This document shows positions 16,394 through 25,096 of a stretch of DNA of 64,000 bases, in pieces. The notes beneath the pieces are model-generated. The model was not told where the DNA came from. It saw nothing but the letters and a program-made list of their open reading frames with translations, and ran no database searches. This DNA is from Bacteroidota bacterium (GTDB lineage Bacteria; Bacteroidota; Bacteroidia; B-17B0; Aurantibacillaceae). A program made the position numbers and the translations under genes. The DNA lies in NCBI GenBank assembly GCA_016194985.1, contig JACQAK010000046.1, positions 1-64,000 on the forward strand, read 5' to 3'. Within the stretch, counting starts at the first letter, position 1. The number at the start of each line of letters is the position of its first letter.

Positions 16394-17233
16394 ATGCAAC
16401 TATACTCTATAAACACCGGACATTTTAAATTAGACGGAGGCGCTATGTTTGGCGTTGTTCCAAAATCAATATGGAATAAATCAAATCCTGCAGATGATAA
16501 TAACATGTGCAGTTGGGCCATGCGTTGTTTATTAGTACAGGATGGCAAACGCCTTATCCTGATCGATAATGGCATGGGCAATAAACAGGATGATAAATTT
16601 TTTGGTTATTATTATTTACACGGAACCGATACGCTTGATAAATCACTTGCAAAATATGGCTTTCACAGAGATGATATTACGGATGTGTTTTTAACACATC
16701 TGCATTTTGATCATTGCGGCGGAAGTATTGAGTACAATGCCGACAGAACAAAATTAACCCCTGCCTTTAAAAATGCAACCTACTGGTGTAACGAAAAACA
16801 CTGGGAATGGGCCGTTAATCCTAACCCAAGAGAAAAAGCCAGTTTCTTAAAAGATAATATCATGCCGATTAAAGAAAGCGGGCAATTGCAGTACTTAGAT
16901 AGCGGTAAGGATTTTATGCCCGGATTTGGTATGTATGAAGCCAATGGGCATACAGAAGCGATGATGTTGCCATTATTAACTTATAAAGGAACAACCGTTG
17001 CCTTTATGGCCGACCTGATTCCTTCTGTTGGGCACATTCCCCTGCCGTATGTGATGGGCTACGATGTACGCCCTTTAAATACTTTAAAAGAAAAAGAATA
17101 TATTTTAAAACAAGCGACTGAAAATAACTGGACGTTGTTTTTTGAACACGACCCTAGCATTGAATGCTGCACCGTTGCTCAAACAGAAAGAGGTATTAGA
17201 CTGGATAAGAGTTTTGGGTTAGGAGAATTGTGA
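16394..17233 (+). CDS. Metallo-beta-lactamase fold hydrolase
   Basis: A 279-residue cytoplasmic protein with the metal-binding signature HLHFDHCGG (His102, His104, Asp106, His107). A further His sits in ANGHTEAM, an Asp in FMADLIPS and a last His in FFEHDPS. It resembles the quorum-quenching lactonase / methyl parathion hydrolase-like branch by the N-terminal GGAMFG and the ADLIPS motif, but the substrate cannot be assigned. It begins downstream of the palindromic element and appears intact. Confidence 0.9.
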   Translation: MQLYSINTGHFKLDGGAMFGVVPKSIWNKSNPADDNNMCSWAMRCLLVQDGKRLILIDNGMGNKQDDKFFGYYYLHGTDTLDKSLAKYGFHRDDITDVFLTHLHFDHCGGSIEYNADRTKLTPAFKNATYWCNEKHWEWAVNPNPREKASFLKDNIMPIKESGQLQYLDSGKDFMPGFGMYEANGHTEAMMLPLLTYKGTTVAFMADLIPSVGHIPLPYVMGYDVRPLNTLKEKEYILKQATENNWTLFFEHDPSIECCTVAQTERGIRLDKSFGLGEL

Positions 17234-17252
17234 TCCTTTACCTTATAAGATT

Positions 17253-17547
17253 TTATTTTTTTGGATATTTTTCAGTGCTTTGAGATGTATGAAAAACAGC
17301 TTCTACAAATTTTTTTTTGTTTTTCATCGATCTAATAAAAAATTATAAAGGGAAATTTTTTGAGAGGTAATATTCGGATATTTCCAGAATAAACTTTAAA
17401 AAAGGGGTTTACTATAATTGCATCAATATATTCAAACACTTCATTATAAAACTCTTCACCTAGCCCTATTTGCTGCTCATCATAATAATTGATGGAATTT
17501 TGAATATCCGAAATAGCTCTTGGTTGAAATACAATTGTGTATTTCAT
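17253..17547 (-). pseudogene. RelE/ParE-type toxin broken by a one-base frameshift
   Basis: The frame from the ATG at 17547 gives 71 residues with a RelE/ParE start (IVFQPRAISDIQNSINYY) and the core strand LPLKKFPFIIF, then stops at 17332. The usual ending (FVEAVFHTSQSTEKYPKK) is encoded just downstream in another frame and ends with TAA at 17253-17255. The span is 295 bases, one more than a 97-residue protein needs. Removing one T from the six-T run (minus-strand sense) restores the full length and removes the stop. Alternatively, a nonsense codon plus an extra A in the nine-A run explains it. The toxin should be inactive. Confidence 0.75.
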
Positions 17548-17550
17548 AAA

Positions 17551-17757
17551 CTATTTTTTAAAGGTTAACGCTTTTTTTGCATCCTTCAGGGAAATATAAT
17601 CTTCTTCTTGAGTAGAATTTATTCTGTTGGTTACCTCTTCTATTTGCCATTGGGGAATTGAATGCTTTTCCTCTTCCACCTTAACCTCCGGCAAATGCTT
17701 CAAAAAATCCATAAACGTATTATAGAAACTATCTTGAATATTTAAAGTAACTTTCAT
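17551..17757 (-). CDS. Antitoxin partner of the broken toxin
   Basis: A 68-residue acidic protein ending three bases before the toxin start, as expected for a type II antitoxin gene. The N-terminus (MKVTLNIQDSFYNTFMDFL) and the acidic middle (VKVEEEKHSIPQWQIEEV) match the general form of antitoxins found with this toxin type in Bacteroidota. It is intact although its toxin is not, which fits loss of toxin function first. It differs in sequence from the antitoxin at 2.5 kb. Confidence 0.75.
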   Translation of the reverse strand: MKVTLNIQDSFYNTFMDFLKHLPEVKVEEEKHSIPQWQIEEVTNRINSTQEEDYISLKDAKKALTFKK

Positions 17758-17799
17758 TGTAATAAAGATATGATTTTTAGCTTAAATAAACAAACTACT

Positions 17800-18114
17800 C
17801 TAATTCATAATCAACTCAGGTAAACCCATGGGAGCTGAGTCGAAAAAGGCCAGTTCAAAGATCTCCACTTTCACATCCTTAATGATAGGAAACGTTGACA
17901 AAACATCCATCACTGCTTCCTGATCTTTGGCCTGCATGGTTACCCATAACTGACTACGATCCATATCCAAAGCATAATTCAAAATAACCCGTTCTTCCAT
18001 TAGTTGATTGACGCGTTCACGCTGTTGCGGAATTAATGCGGCAAAACGACGGGTGAAAATATCCGGTAATTTTATATGAACCTGAAAGGTGTTTAAGCGG
18101 TTGAAATAACTCAT
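17800..18114 (-). CDS. Small conserved-looking protein of unknown function
   Basis: A 104-residue soluble protein with no signal peptide. Alternating strands and helices (FQVHIKLPDIF, LNYALDMDRSQLWVTMQA, AVMDVLSTFPIIKDVKVEIF) suggest a small alpha-beta, ferredoxin-like fold such as that of muconolactone isomerase-like or YciI-like proteins. This is a guess from pattern only, and I recognise no family. It is divergent from yebC and transcribed alone or ahead of the antitoxin. Confidence 0.65.
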   Translation of the reverse strand: MSYFNRLNTFQVHIKLPDIFTRRFAALIPQQRERVNQLMEERVILNYALDMDRSQLWVTMQAKDQEAVMDVLSTFPIIKDVKVEIFELAFFDSAPMGLPELIMN

Positions 18115-18166
18115 TTTTTGTTCTTAATTTATAAGTAAATGTAGTGAAGCTATTGAGATTTTGAGT

Positions 18167-18174
18167 TAAATTTG
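18167..18174 (+). promoter_or_regulatory. -7 promoter box TAAATTTG
   Basis: An exact match to TAnnTTTG, 31 bp before the yebC ATG in the short divergent gap. No convincing -33 TTG at the right distance. Confidence 0.55.
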
Positions 18175-18205
18175 TCGAAATTTAGATAATTTAAGATTTA
18201 ACTGT

Positions 18206-18919
18206 ATGGGACGTATTTTTGAAACCAGAAAAGCCACAATGTTTAAGCGCTACGCCAAAATGGCGAAGCAATTTACCAAAATAGGACGTGAAATTGTGAT
18301 GGCCGTGAAGCAAGGCGGACCTCACCCTGAATTAAACCCAAAATTAAGAGCCTGTATTGCCAATGCCAAGGCCGTTAATATGCCCAAAACCAATGTAGAA
18401 AGTGCTATTAAACGTGCTTCCGAAAAAGATTCGTCTAATTTCGACGAAATCCTATACGAAGGATATGGCCCTTTTGGCGTTCCTGTATTGGTAGAATGCG
18501 CTACAGATAACCCTACCCGTACGGTAGCTAATTTACGTGTGTATTTTAGCCGGGCTAATGGATCGTTGGGAACAACAGGATCCGTAAGCTTTATGTTTGA
18601 GCGTAAAGGCTTATTTAAAGTCGACTCAACCGGATTAAATCACGACGATGTTGAATTAGACATTATTGATTATGGAGCAGAAGAATTAACCTGGGATGAC
18701 GAAAATAACGAATTAATTGTACAAGTAGCCTTTACAGATCTCGGATCTATGCAGGCAGGATTGGAAGAAAAAAAATATGTGGTTAAAGAAACCATCAAAA
18801 CATATATTCCTACAACTACCAAAGAATTAACGGAAGAAGAAGAAATTGAATTTAAAAAAATGATAGATAAAATGGAAGATGATGATGATATCATGACCGT
18901 TTATCATAACATTGCTTAA
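18206..18919 (+). CDS. YebC/PmpR/TACO1 family protein
   Basis: A 237-residue protein of normal length for the YebC family. It shows GRIFETRKATMFKRYAKMAK at the N-terminus, GGPHPELNPKLRACIANAK, the central YEGYGPFGVPVLVECATDN and TTGSVSFMFERKGLF. The family is annotated as a transcriptional regulator; some members are linked to relief of ribosome stalling. Which role applies here cannot be told. It is followed by a palindromic repeat and then recJ. Confidence 0.95.
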   Translation: MGRIFETRKATMFKRYAKMAKQFTKIGREIVMAVKQGGPHPELNPKLRACIANAKAVNMPKTNVESAIKRASEKDSSNFDEILYEGYGPFGVPVLVECATDNPTRTVANLRVYFSRANGSLGTTGSVSFMFERKGLFKVDSTGLNHDDVELDIIDYGAEELTWDDENNELIVQVAFTDLGSMQAGLEEKKYVVKETIKTYIPTTTKELTEEEEIEFKKMIDKMEDDDDIMTVYHNIA

Positions 18920-18945
18920 GTACTGACAATATCTTTTGAATTAGC

Positions 18946-19000
18946 CATGCTGAACTTGTTTCAGCATCTCATAGAGACCCTGAAACAAGTTCAGGGTGAC
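18946..19000. repeat. Intergenic inverted repeat with CTGAACTTGTTTCAG arms
   Basis: CTGAACTTGTTTCAG (18950-18964) is answered by its exact inverted copy CTGAAACAAGTTCAG (18980-18994) across a 15-bp loop, ending in GGTGAC. It fills the gap between yebC and recJ. The form (CTGAACTTGTTTCAG...CAGGGTGAC) is like dispersed palindromes in Bacteroidota. A partly similar unit (CTGAACTTGTTTTAG) occurs at 34.4 kb. Confidence 0.6.
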
Positions 19001-19033
19001 AATCAGGCCAATTAATTTTATAGAAAGTAAATC

Positions 19034-20737
19034 GTGCAAAAGAAATGGAACATACATCATATTAAACAGCCTGAAGTAGTTTCTTCTCTGCAACAGGCAT
19101 TATCAGTTGATGAAACCATTGCCCGCTTACTGGTATTGCGCAACATTAACACCTTTGATGAAGCTAAAACATTTTTTCGCCCCGGCTTAGACATGTTACA
19201 CGATCCTTTCTTAATGAAAGGGATGAATATTGCGGTTGACCGCATTGTTAAGGCCATTGCCAATAAAGAAAAAGTATTGATATTTGGTGATTACGATGTA
19301 GACGGTACTACTTCCGTAGCGCTTGTTTACAGCTTCTTCAAAAAATACATCCCCGAGATCAGATATTATATTCCCGACAGATATGCCGAAGGCTACGGTA
19401 TCTCATTCAAAAGTATTGATTACGCTGCCGAAAATAATTACTCCTTAATTATAGCATTGGATTGTGGTATAAAAGCCAATGATAAAATAGATTACGCTAA
19501 TTCTAAAAAGGTGGATTTTATTATTTGCGACCATCACCTGCCCGGAGATGAAATTCCGAAAGCGGTTGCGGTATTGGATCCAAAACAACACGATTGTCCT
19601 TACCCATACAAAGAACTGGCCGGTTGCGGTATTGGTTTCAAATTAGCTCAGGCCTTTTGTATTCAAAATGGCATTGATCCTACAGAGGTATTTCAATATC
19701 TGGATCTGGTAGTAACCAGCATTGCTGCCGACATTGTTCCTATTACCGGAGAAAACAGAGTTCTGGCACATTTCGGATTAAAGCAGTTAAACGCCAATCC
19801 CCGTCCCGGATTAAAAGCCCTGTTAGCTCTTAATAAACAGGAAAAAGAATTAGACATTAATACATTGGTATTTACGATTGCTCCGCGTATTAATGCCGCA
19901 GGACGTATAGAACATGGTTCGAAAGCAGTGGAGTTATTAATTAGTGATACGGAGGAAGCCACCGAGTTTTCAAAAAAAATAAATGAAACCAATTTGCAAC
20001 GTCGTGATATTGACATCAGTATTACCGACGAAGCATTTGAAACGATGGACCGTGATCCAATCACACCCTTCAAAAAATCAACGGTATTATTTAATCCATC
20101 ATGGCATAAAGGCGTTGTTGGTATTGTTGCGTCCCGCATGATCGAACGTTACTATAAACCTACCATTATCTTAACCGAATCAAATGGTATGGCAACCGGA
20201 TCAGCACGTAGCGTGAAAGATTTTGATGTGTACACCGCTATTGAAAATTGCAGTCATTTATTGGAACAATTTGGCGGCCATAAATTCGCGGCCGGATTAT
20301 CTTTAAAAACAGAAAATATCAAAGCCTTTACAGAAGCCTTTGAGCATGAGGTTTCCCGAACCATCACCGACGATATGCTCATTCCTGTAGTAGAAATAGA
20401 TCTAGAAATTTTACTGGATGATATCAATGATAAACTGATCCGGATTTTAAATCAATTTGCTCCACATGGTCCACATAACATGACACCGGTGTTTGTAAGC
20501 CGCGGTGTATTGGATACGGGCTTTGCCAAAGTGGTTGGCAATAATCATTTAAAACTGGAAGTATATCAACCTAATACCAAACTCACCAAAATAGAAGCTA
20601 TTGCTTTTAATAAGGGAGATTTTTTAAACTTTTTCAAACGCAACATCCCTGTTGACATTGTATACAAAATAAAAGTAAATGAGTTTAGAGGGACTACCTC
20701 TATTCAGTTGATGATCGAGGAGATGAAGGCGTCTTAG
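19034..20737 (+). CDS. recJ: Single-stranded-DNA exonuclease RecJ
   Basis: A 567-residue protein of usual RecJ length, starting at a GTG. It has the DHH phosphoesterase motifs DYDVDG near residue 86 and CDHH near residue 165, the DHHA1 motif GGHKFAAG near residue 415, and a C-terminal OB-like domain. RecJ degrades single-stranded DNA 5' to 3' in recombination and mismatch or base-excision repair. It stands alone, with the DUF2971 gene convergent four bases away. Confidence 0.96.
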   Translation: MQKKWNIHHIKQPEVVSSLQQALSVDETIARLLVLRNINTFDEAKTFFRPGLDMLHDPFLMKGMNIAVDRIVKAIANKEKVLIFGDYDVDGTTSVALVYSFFKKYIPEIRYYIPDRYAEGYGISFKSIDYAAENNYSLIIALDCGIKANDKIDYANSKKVDFIICDHHLPGDEIPKAVAVLDPKQHDCPYPYKELAGCGIGFKLAQAFCIQNGIDPTEVFQYLDLVVTSIAADIVPITGENRVLAHFGLKQLNANPRPGLKALLALNKQEKELDINTLVFTIAPRINAAGRIEHGSKAVELLISDTEEATEFSKKINETNLQRRDIDISITDEAFETMDRDPITPFKKSTVLFNPSWHKGVVGIVASRMIERYYKPTIILTESNGMATGSARSVKDFDVYTAIENCSHLLEQFGGHKFAAGLSLKTENIKAFTEAFEHEVSRTITDDMLIPVVEIDLEILLDDINDKLIRILNQFAPHGPHNMTPVFVSRGVLDTGFAKVVGNNHLKLEVYQPNTKLTKIEAIAFNKGDFLNFFKRNIPVDIVYKIKVNEFRGTTSIQLMIEEMKAS

Positions 20738-20741
20738 TTAT

Positions 20742-21770
20742 TTATATCATTTTTACAATTTCTAATTCTTCTGTTATTTGATACACATCAAAATCATATA
20801 TATTTTTATGGATCCTCTTTATTTCATGAATGAATTGATTTATTTCAACTTTATTTTCAACAGATAAATTATATCCTAATACGACACGACTTATCTGTAT
20901 TTGCGGATAGCAGTTAATGATGTCTTCTTTTGTACCTCTTTTTAAATTGTCTTCTGTTATTAAATCATGGCGACCGTTTAAGTATATTTTAGAAAAATAT
21001 TTCACTTCCTGATTTGAATTAAAATCTTGATAAATAGTTGAATCATTATGTGGTTCATGTTCGCTCTTATCTTTTCTAAATAACACCCTCACTTCATTTT
21101 CACAGGAATATCGTTTTGCCTTATGAAATGCTTGAATTTCAAGAATTAAACTCAAAAAATCTTCTGGAAAAAAGCCATTATTTTCCATCTTAAATTTTTC
21201 GGATAAAATTTTTAATTGGCGCAGTGGTTCTAGAGCTTCCAAACCATATTGTACCTTTCCGAAAATATGAAAATATGGTTTTTTATCCGTGAATTCATAT
21301 TCAATAAACACTCCTCTGCCTTTGTCACCATAAGCTTCCCACATAAATGAATCACGCTGTGTATTTGCATTTGCCTCACACGCTGAAAGGCAAAATATAT
21401 TGTTCTTTAGTTCTTTCAATTTTTTGACTTGACTATCTTCAAATACCTTTGCTCCATAAAACAATTCATTTTTGTCAGTTAAATTACCAAATTCAGACAT
21501 TCTCAGCCACCCATTATCTAAAATTGACTTTAAAGCAAACAGTGATGTAAAGTGAATAAACCTACCATTACCCTTATGTTTATATTCATATTCCGTATTC
21601 TTAAATAGATCATTAAGCAATAATTTACCATTAAAAGAATTCGCCTCGGATGAGCCATTCATTCCAGCTTGAGAAAAAACTGCATACGGAAATATTACAT
21701 TAAGAACTTCTCTTCTAAATTTATCTACCTTTGCAAAAGGAGCTGTCCATTCATCATTTTCTTTACTCAT
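20742..21770 (-). CDS. DUF2971 domain protein
   Basis: A 342-residue soluble protein. The DUF2971 signature is at about residues 65-180: FIHFTSLFALKSILDNGWLR, MSEFGNLTDKNE, FCLSACEANANTQRDSFMW and GDKGRGVFIEY. The family is sporadically distributed; its biochemical role is unknown. The gene is more AT-rich than its neighbours recJ and dtd and interrupts the housekeeping run, which suggests acquisition. No second gene of a possible system lies beside it, so a defence role cannot be argued. Confidence 0.85.
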   Translation of the reverse strand: MSKENDEWTAPFAKVDKFRREVLNVIFPYAVFSQAGMNGSSEANSFNGKLLLNDLFKNTEYEYKHKGNGRFIHFTSLFALKSILDNGWLRMSEFGNLTDKNELFYGAKVFEDSQVKKLKELKNNIFCLSACEANANTQRDSFMWEAYGDKGRGVFIEYEFTDKKPYFHIFGKVQYGLEALEPLRQLKILSEKFKMENNGFFPEDFLSLILEIQAFHKAKRYSCENEVRVLFRKDKSEHEPHNDSTIYQDFNSNQEVKYFSKIYLNGRHDLITEDNLKRGTKEDIINCYPQIQISRVVLGYNLSVENKVEINQFIHEIKRIHKNIYDFDVYQITEELEIVKMI

Positions 21771-21808
21771 ATTTTAATATAGCGAATTTTCTAAACATAT
21801 TTCAAACA

Positions 21809-22261
21809 TTACTCCCTATTCTTACTATCCATCAAAATAGTCACCGGGCCGTCATTTACCAGACTCACTTTCATATCAGCTCCAAATTGACCGGTTTTAA
21901 TTGGTTTGTTAAGGAGCTTTGATAATAATTCAATACAGTATTCGTAAAGAGGAATAGCAACGTCGGGCTTAGCGGATTTTATAAAAGAAGGGCGATTACC
22001 TTTTTTAGTAGAAGCAAATAAGGTAAATTGAGAAACTAATAATACATCGCCGTTAATATCCTGCAAGGACAAATTCATCTTATCATCTGCATCCGAAAAA
22101 ATACGTAAGGAAATTAATTTATTACATAGCCAGTCAGCATCTTCTTTGGTATCAGCTTCTTCTATGCCTACCAATACTAAAAAACCTTTTTGTATATCGG
22201 AATAAACCGCTCCCTCAATTTTTACCGAAGCTTCAGATACCCGTTGAATCACAAAACGCAT
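21809..22261 (-). CDS. dtd: D-aminoacyl-tRNA deacylase
   Basis: A 150-residue protein of normal length for DTD, which removes D-amino acids wrongly attached to tRNA. It shows the SQFTLFAS motif near residue 78 and the NDGPVTI motif near residue 138, both active-site elements, and the RVSEASVKI start. It ends 38 bp before the DUF2971 gene and starts five bases after the DsbD-like gene on the same strand, so it may be read from that operon. Confidence 0.96.
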   Translation of the reverse strand: MRFVIQRVSEASVKIEGAVYSDIQKGFLVLVGIEEADTKEDADWLCNKLISLRIFSDADDKMNLSLQDINGDVLLVSQFTLFASTKKGNRPSFIKSAKPDVAIPLYEYCIELLSKLLNKPIKTGQFGADMKVSLVNDGPVTILMDSKNRE

Positions 22262-22266
22262 GGCAC

Positions 22267-24258
22267 TTATTTTTTATAATTAGCGATTCCTTCGTCTAAC
22301 CACTTAATATAATCCGTAATGCTAGGATCGTAACCACGAATGGTATTTAAAACCTTCTCTGTGCTATCTACCAAAACATACAAGGGCTGAGTGCTTTGCC
22401 CGTATACTTTTTCTTCCATATACTTGAACTTGTCTCCTATATCAGTCAACTCACGTTCCTTGCCATACCAGAATACTTTCTGATAATCTTTGGGATCTAA
22501 TTCTCTTTTATCATCTACATACAAAGACACCAATACTACATTTTTATTCAGGCGGTTTTTTACTTCAGGGTCCGGCCAAACATAATCCTCTGTATTTACC
22601 TCCATGTATTTACCGAATTCTTCATCCTGAGGGATAAGAGATTCGGCTGCACTAGCACCGGAACCGCCAAATCCATGTGGCGATTCAGAATATTCTAATG
22701 GCGGCAGGATACCACTGAATAATTTCAAAGGGGCGCCCCACATTCCCGGAATTAAATAAATGGTCACAAAAAAGGAAGCCATGGCTATGAACAACCTGCC
22801 AACCGATACATGTTTTAAATCGCTGTCATGAGAGGTTTTAAACAAGCCTAATAAATACATGGTCAATAATGCAAATATCACGATCCACAAACCAACAAAT
22901 ACTTCACGTGTTAAGATACCGGCCTGTACTACCAGATCAGCATTAGATGCGAATTTCAATGCCAACGCTAATTCTAAAAAACCCAGGGTTACTTTCACCG
23001 CATTTAACCAACCTCCTGATTGGGGTAAAGAATTCAACCAACCCGGGAAAGCGGCGAATAAACCGAAAGGTAACGCTAATGCCAATGCAAAGCCAAACAT
23101 TCCCCAAAACGGACCGGTAATATTGCCTGTGGAAGACGCTTCTACCAACAAGGTTCCGATAATGGGTCCTGTGCACGAAAAAGAGACCAACGCCAATGTA
23201 AAGGCCATAAAGAAAATACCGATATACCCGCCTCTATCAGCTTTGGCATCTATTTTATTGACAAAGCCGCTAGGCAAGGTAATTTCGAAGGCTCCTAAAA
23301 ACGACATGGCAAATACCAATAACAATACAAAGAATGCCAGGTTAAACCAGACGTTGGTTGATAGAGAATGTAAAGCCCCCGCGCCAAAGATCAGTGTAAC
23401 ACCAAGTCCCAGGCCTACATACAATACAATGATAGATACCGAATAAAATAATGCATTACGAATACCCTGTGCTTTGGTTTTAGATTGTTTGGTAAAAAAA
23501 CTCACATTCATTGGAATCATAGGAAATACGCAAGGCGTTAGTAATGCCAAGGCACCACCAATAAAGCCTGCAATAAAAATACCCCACCATGTTCTGGTTT
23601 CCTTAGGTCTTTCGGTAGTTGGTGTAACCTGAGTTCCCAGTTTATGTTTAATATTCTTTTCTTCCGAACGTAGTGTTACCGTATCAGTATTCTCAGAAGC
23701 CTCTGCTGTTTGCACGCTTGATGAAGATGTTGTTATCGTTGTTACGGTACCAACAGGAGTCGTGGAAGCCGGTGTTTCGGCAACACAGGCTTTTGTTCCC
23801 TGCAGTTGAAATTCAAAGGTTTCGCCGGGAGGTGATAAATCGCATTTGGCATCGGTACAAATCTGGTATTCATACTCACCTTGTATAGTCACTTTTTTAT
23901 CGGTTTTTAATCTGATCCGTTGTGTAAATGTAGCTGAGTGTTCATAATATTCTAATTTGGCGTCAAATATTTTATCATATTCAACTATCGGTTTACTTTG
24001 AGTCATTTTACCTACTAACTCAATCCCATCCTTTTTTTTGAATTTGAATACCGTTGGTAAAGGTCCGTCCGGTGGCACTTGCAAAGAAAAGATATGCCAA
24101 CCTTCGTTAATACTGGCGTTAAACTGCAAATCATATTCACACTCTGTAATTTTCTTGGCAGTAAATGTCCATTGTGAATGAAGCTCCTGAGAAAACAACA
24201 CGGAAGAACCGGTGATGAGTAATAAAAGAAGTAGGGATAGTTTTTTTAGCATAGTCAT
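22267..24258 (-). CDS. DsbD-like protein lacking the C-terminal CxxC
   Basis: A 663-residue protein in the order of Bacteroidota DsbD: signal peptide (1-23); periplasmic alpha-like domain (25-155) with CTDAKC (Cys133, Cys138); eight-helix transmembrane domain (about 225-505) with the redox cysteines in PCVFP (Cys242) and SCTGP (Cys361); then a thioredoxin-like C-terminus (about 540-663). Family members carry a CVNC active site there just before the EDYVWPDPEV stretch. Here about 30 residues, including both cysteines, are absent: the protein goes from PQDEEFGKYMEV straight to NTEDYVWPD. Electron transfer out of the membrane domain should therefore be impaired unless a separate thioredoxin substitutes. 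The loss keeps the frame. Confidence 0.88.
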   Translation of the reverse strand: MTMLKKLSLLLLLLITGSSVLFSQELHSQWTFTAKKITECEYDLQFNASINEGWHIFSLQVPPDGPLPTVFKFKKKDGIELVGKMTQSKPIVEYDKIFDAKLEYYEHSATFTQRIRLKTDKKVTIQGEYEYQICTDAKCDLSPPGETFEFQLQGTKACVAETPASTTPVGTVTTITTSSSSVQTAEASENTDTVTLRSEEKNIKHKLGTQVTPTTERPKETRTWWGIFIAGFIGGALALLTPCVFPMIPMNVSFFTKQSKTKAQGIRNALFYSVSIIVLYVGLGLGVTLIFGAGALHSLSTNVWFNLAFFVLLLVFAMSFLGAFEITLPSGFVNKIDAKADRGGYIGIFFMAFTLALVSFSCTGPIIGTLLVEASSTGNITGPFWGMFGFALALALPFGLFAAFPGWLNSLPQSGGWLNAVKVTLGFLELALALKFASNADLVVQAGILTREVFVGLWIVIFALLTMYLLGLFKTSHDSDLKHVSVGRLFIAMASFFVTIYLIPGMWGAPLKLFSGILPPLEYSESPHGFGGSGASAAESLIPQDEEFGKYMEVNTEDYVWPDPEVKNRLNKNVVLVSLYVDDKRELDPKDYQKVFWYGKERELTDIGDKFKYMEEKVYGQSTQPLYVLVDSTEKVLNTIRGYDPSITDYIKWLDEGIANYKK

Positions 24259-24286
24259 AAGTTAACTAGATAAGATTCTTTATTGG

Positions 24287-24754
24287 TTATTTCTTAGCGG
24301 TTGTTTCAGGAACAGCAACTACAAAATTTAAGGTAGAAGGTGGTAAACATTGTGCGTCGTTACAGCACATAAACTCTAAAGAAGTATTAATGGTAAAGGC
24401 TTTTTTGTTTTTGCGTTTTACTTTTTGCTTAAAGACAGCTTCTCCCGAAAATACAAATACTTTGGCATCAAAGGCAGCTACATATTCTTCATGGGCATCT
24501 TTTTCCTCTACCTTACCTACAGATTCAAAGTTGGCATTAGGTGTTATGACAAAGGAAGTTGGTATTGGTCCCACGTCGGTTGGACGCTGAGAATAGATAT
24601 GCCATTTTTTTTCGATGGTTGCTGTAAATACGATTTCTCCTTCGGTAGCTGATTTCTCAACATATACCGCATGCCATGTAACGGGTTTTAGGGCATTTTG
24701 AGAAAAAACAGAAACAGTGATCAGGGAAAAGAACGCAAGTAATAATGTCTTCAT
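24287..24754 (-). CDS. Exported DsbD N-terminal domain-like protein
   Basis: A 155-residue protein with a signal peptide (1-18) and a single domain like the periplasmic N-terminal domain of DsbD (immunoglobulin-like, the electron acceptor part). It includes KKWHIYSQRP, FKQKVKRK and CCNDAQCLPP, the last resembling the redox pair of that domain. It lies 28 bp upstream of the DsbD-like gene, in operon with it, and looks like a detached paralogue of its N-terminal domain. It may carry electrons to or from the membrane protein in the periplasm. Confidence 0.85.
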   Translation of the reverse strand: MKTLLLAFFSLITVSVFSQNALKPVTWHAVYVEKSATEGEIVFTATIEKKWHIYSQRPTDVGPIPTSFVITPNANFESVGKVEEKDAHEEYVAAFDAKVFVFSGEAVFKQKVKRKNKKAFTINTSLEFMCCNDAQCLPPSTLNFVVAVPETTAKK

Positions 24755-24889
24755 AAGGCTAATTTTAAGTGAAAATAGGCATTAAAACTTAGTTAATAAA
24801 ATCGCTATTTCTTAAAAAATGTTAGTAGAAACCTACTCTTCAAGCATATGAATCATTAAAACGGACATTTCACTAAAACTTATTTCTGT

Positions 24890-25064
24890 AACTTCGAGCG
24901 TAGTCGAGAAGTACAAACACCTAAAATACCTAAACTATAAGCGTTTTAAAGTTCCCGACTACGCTCGAACTGACACCAAGCCGTCACCCTGTCCGCCATC
25001 TGGCGGATCAGGGTCTGATCTGGTTTATGAGATGCTGAATCCGCCAGCTGGCGGACAGCATGAC
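24890..25064. repeat. Cluster of intergenic palindromes
   Basis: This fills half of the 342-bp gene-free gap 24755-25096; the left half shows nothing recognisable. An inverted pair, CTTCGAGCGTAGTCGAGAAG (24892-24911) and CCGACTACGCTCGAACT (24955-24971), is followed by two compact palindromes with TCCGCCA.CTGGCGGA cores at about 24988-25013 and 25034-25059, the latter ending in AGCATGAC. Such units are dispersed between genes in Bacteroidota. They could act as transcription stops between sppA and the DsbD operon. Confidence 0.65.
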
Positions 25065-25096
25065 TTCGACATTTCAACCCTCTACCTGACAATAAA

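Noticed and set aside
20742-21770. A defence system around the DUF2971 gene
   Set aside because: Only one gene with no partner, nuclease or phage-related neighbour; calling it a defence system would go beyond the evidence.
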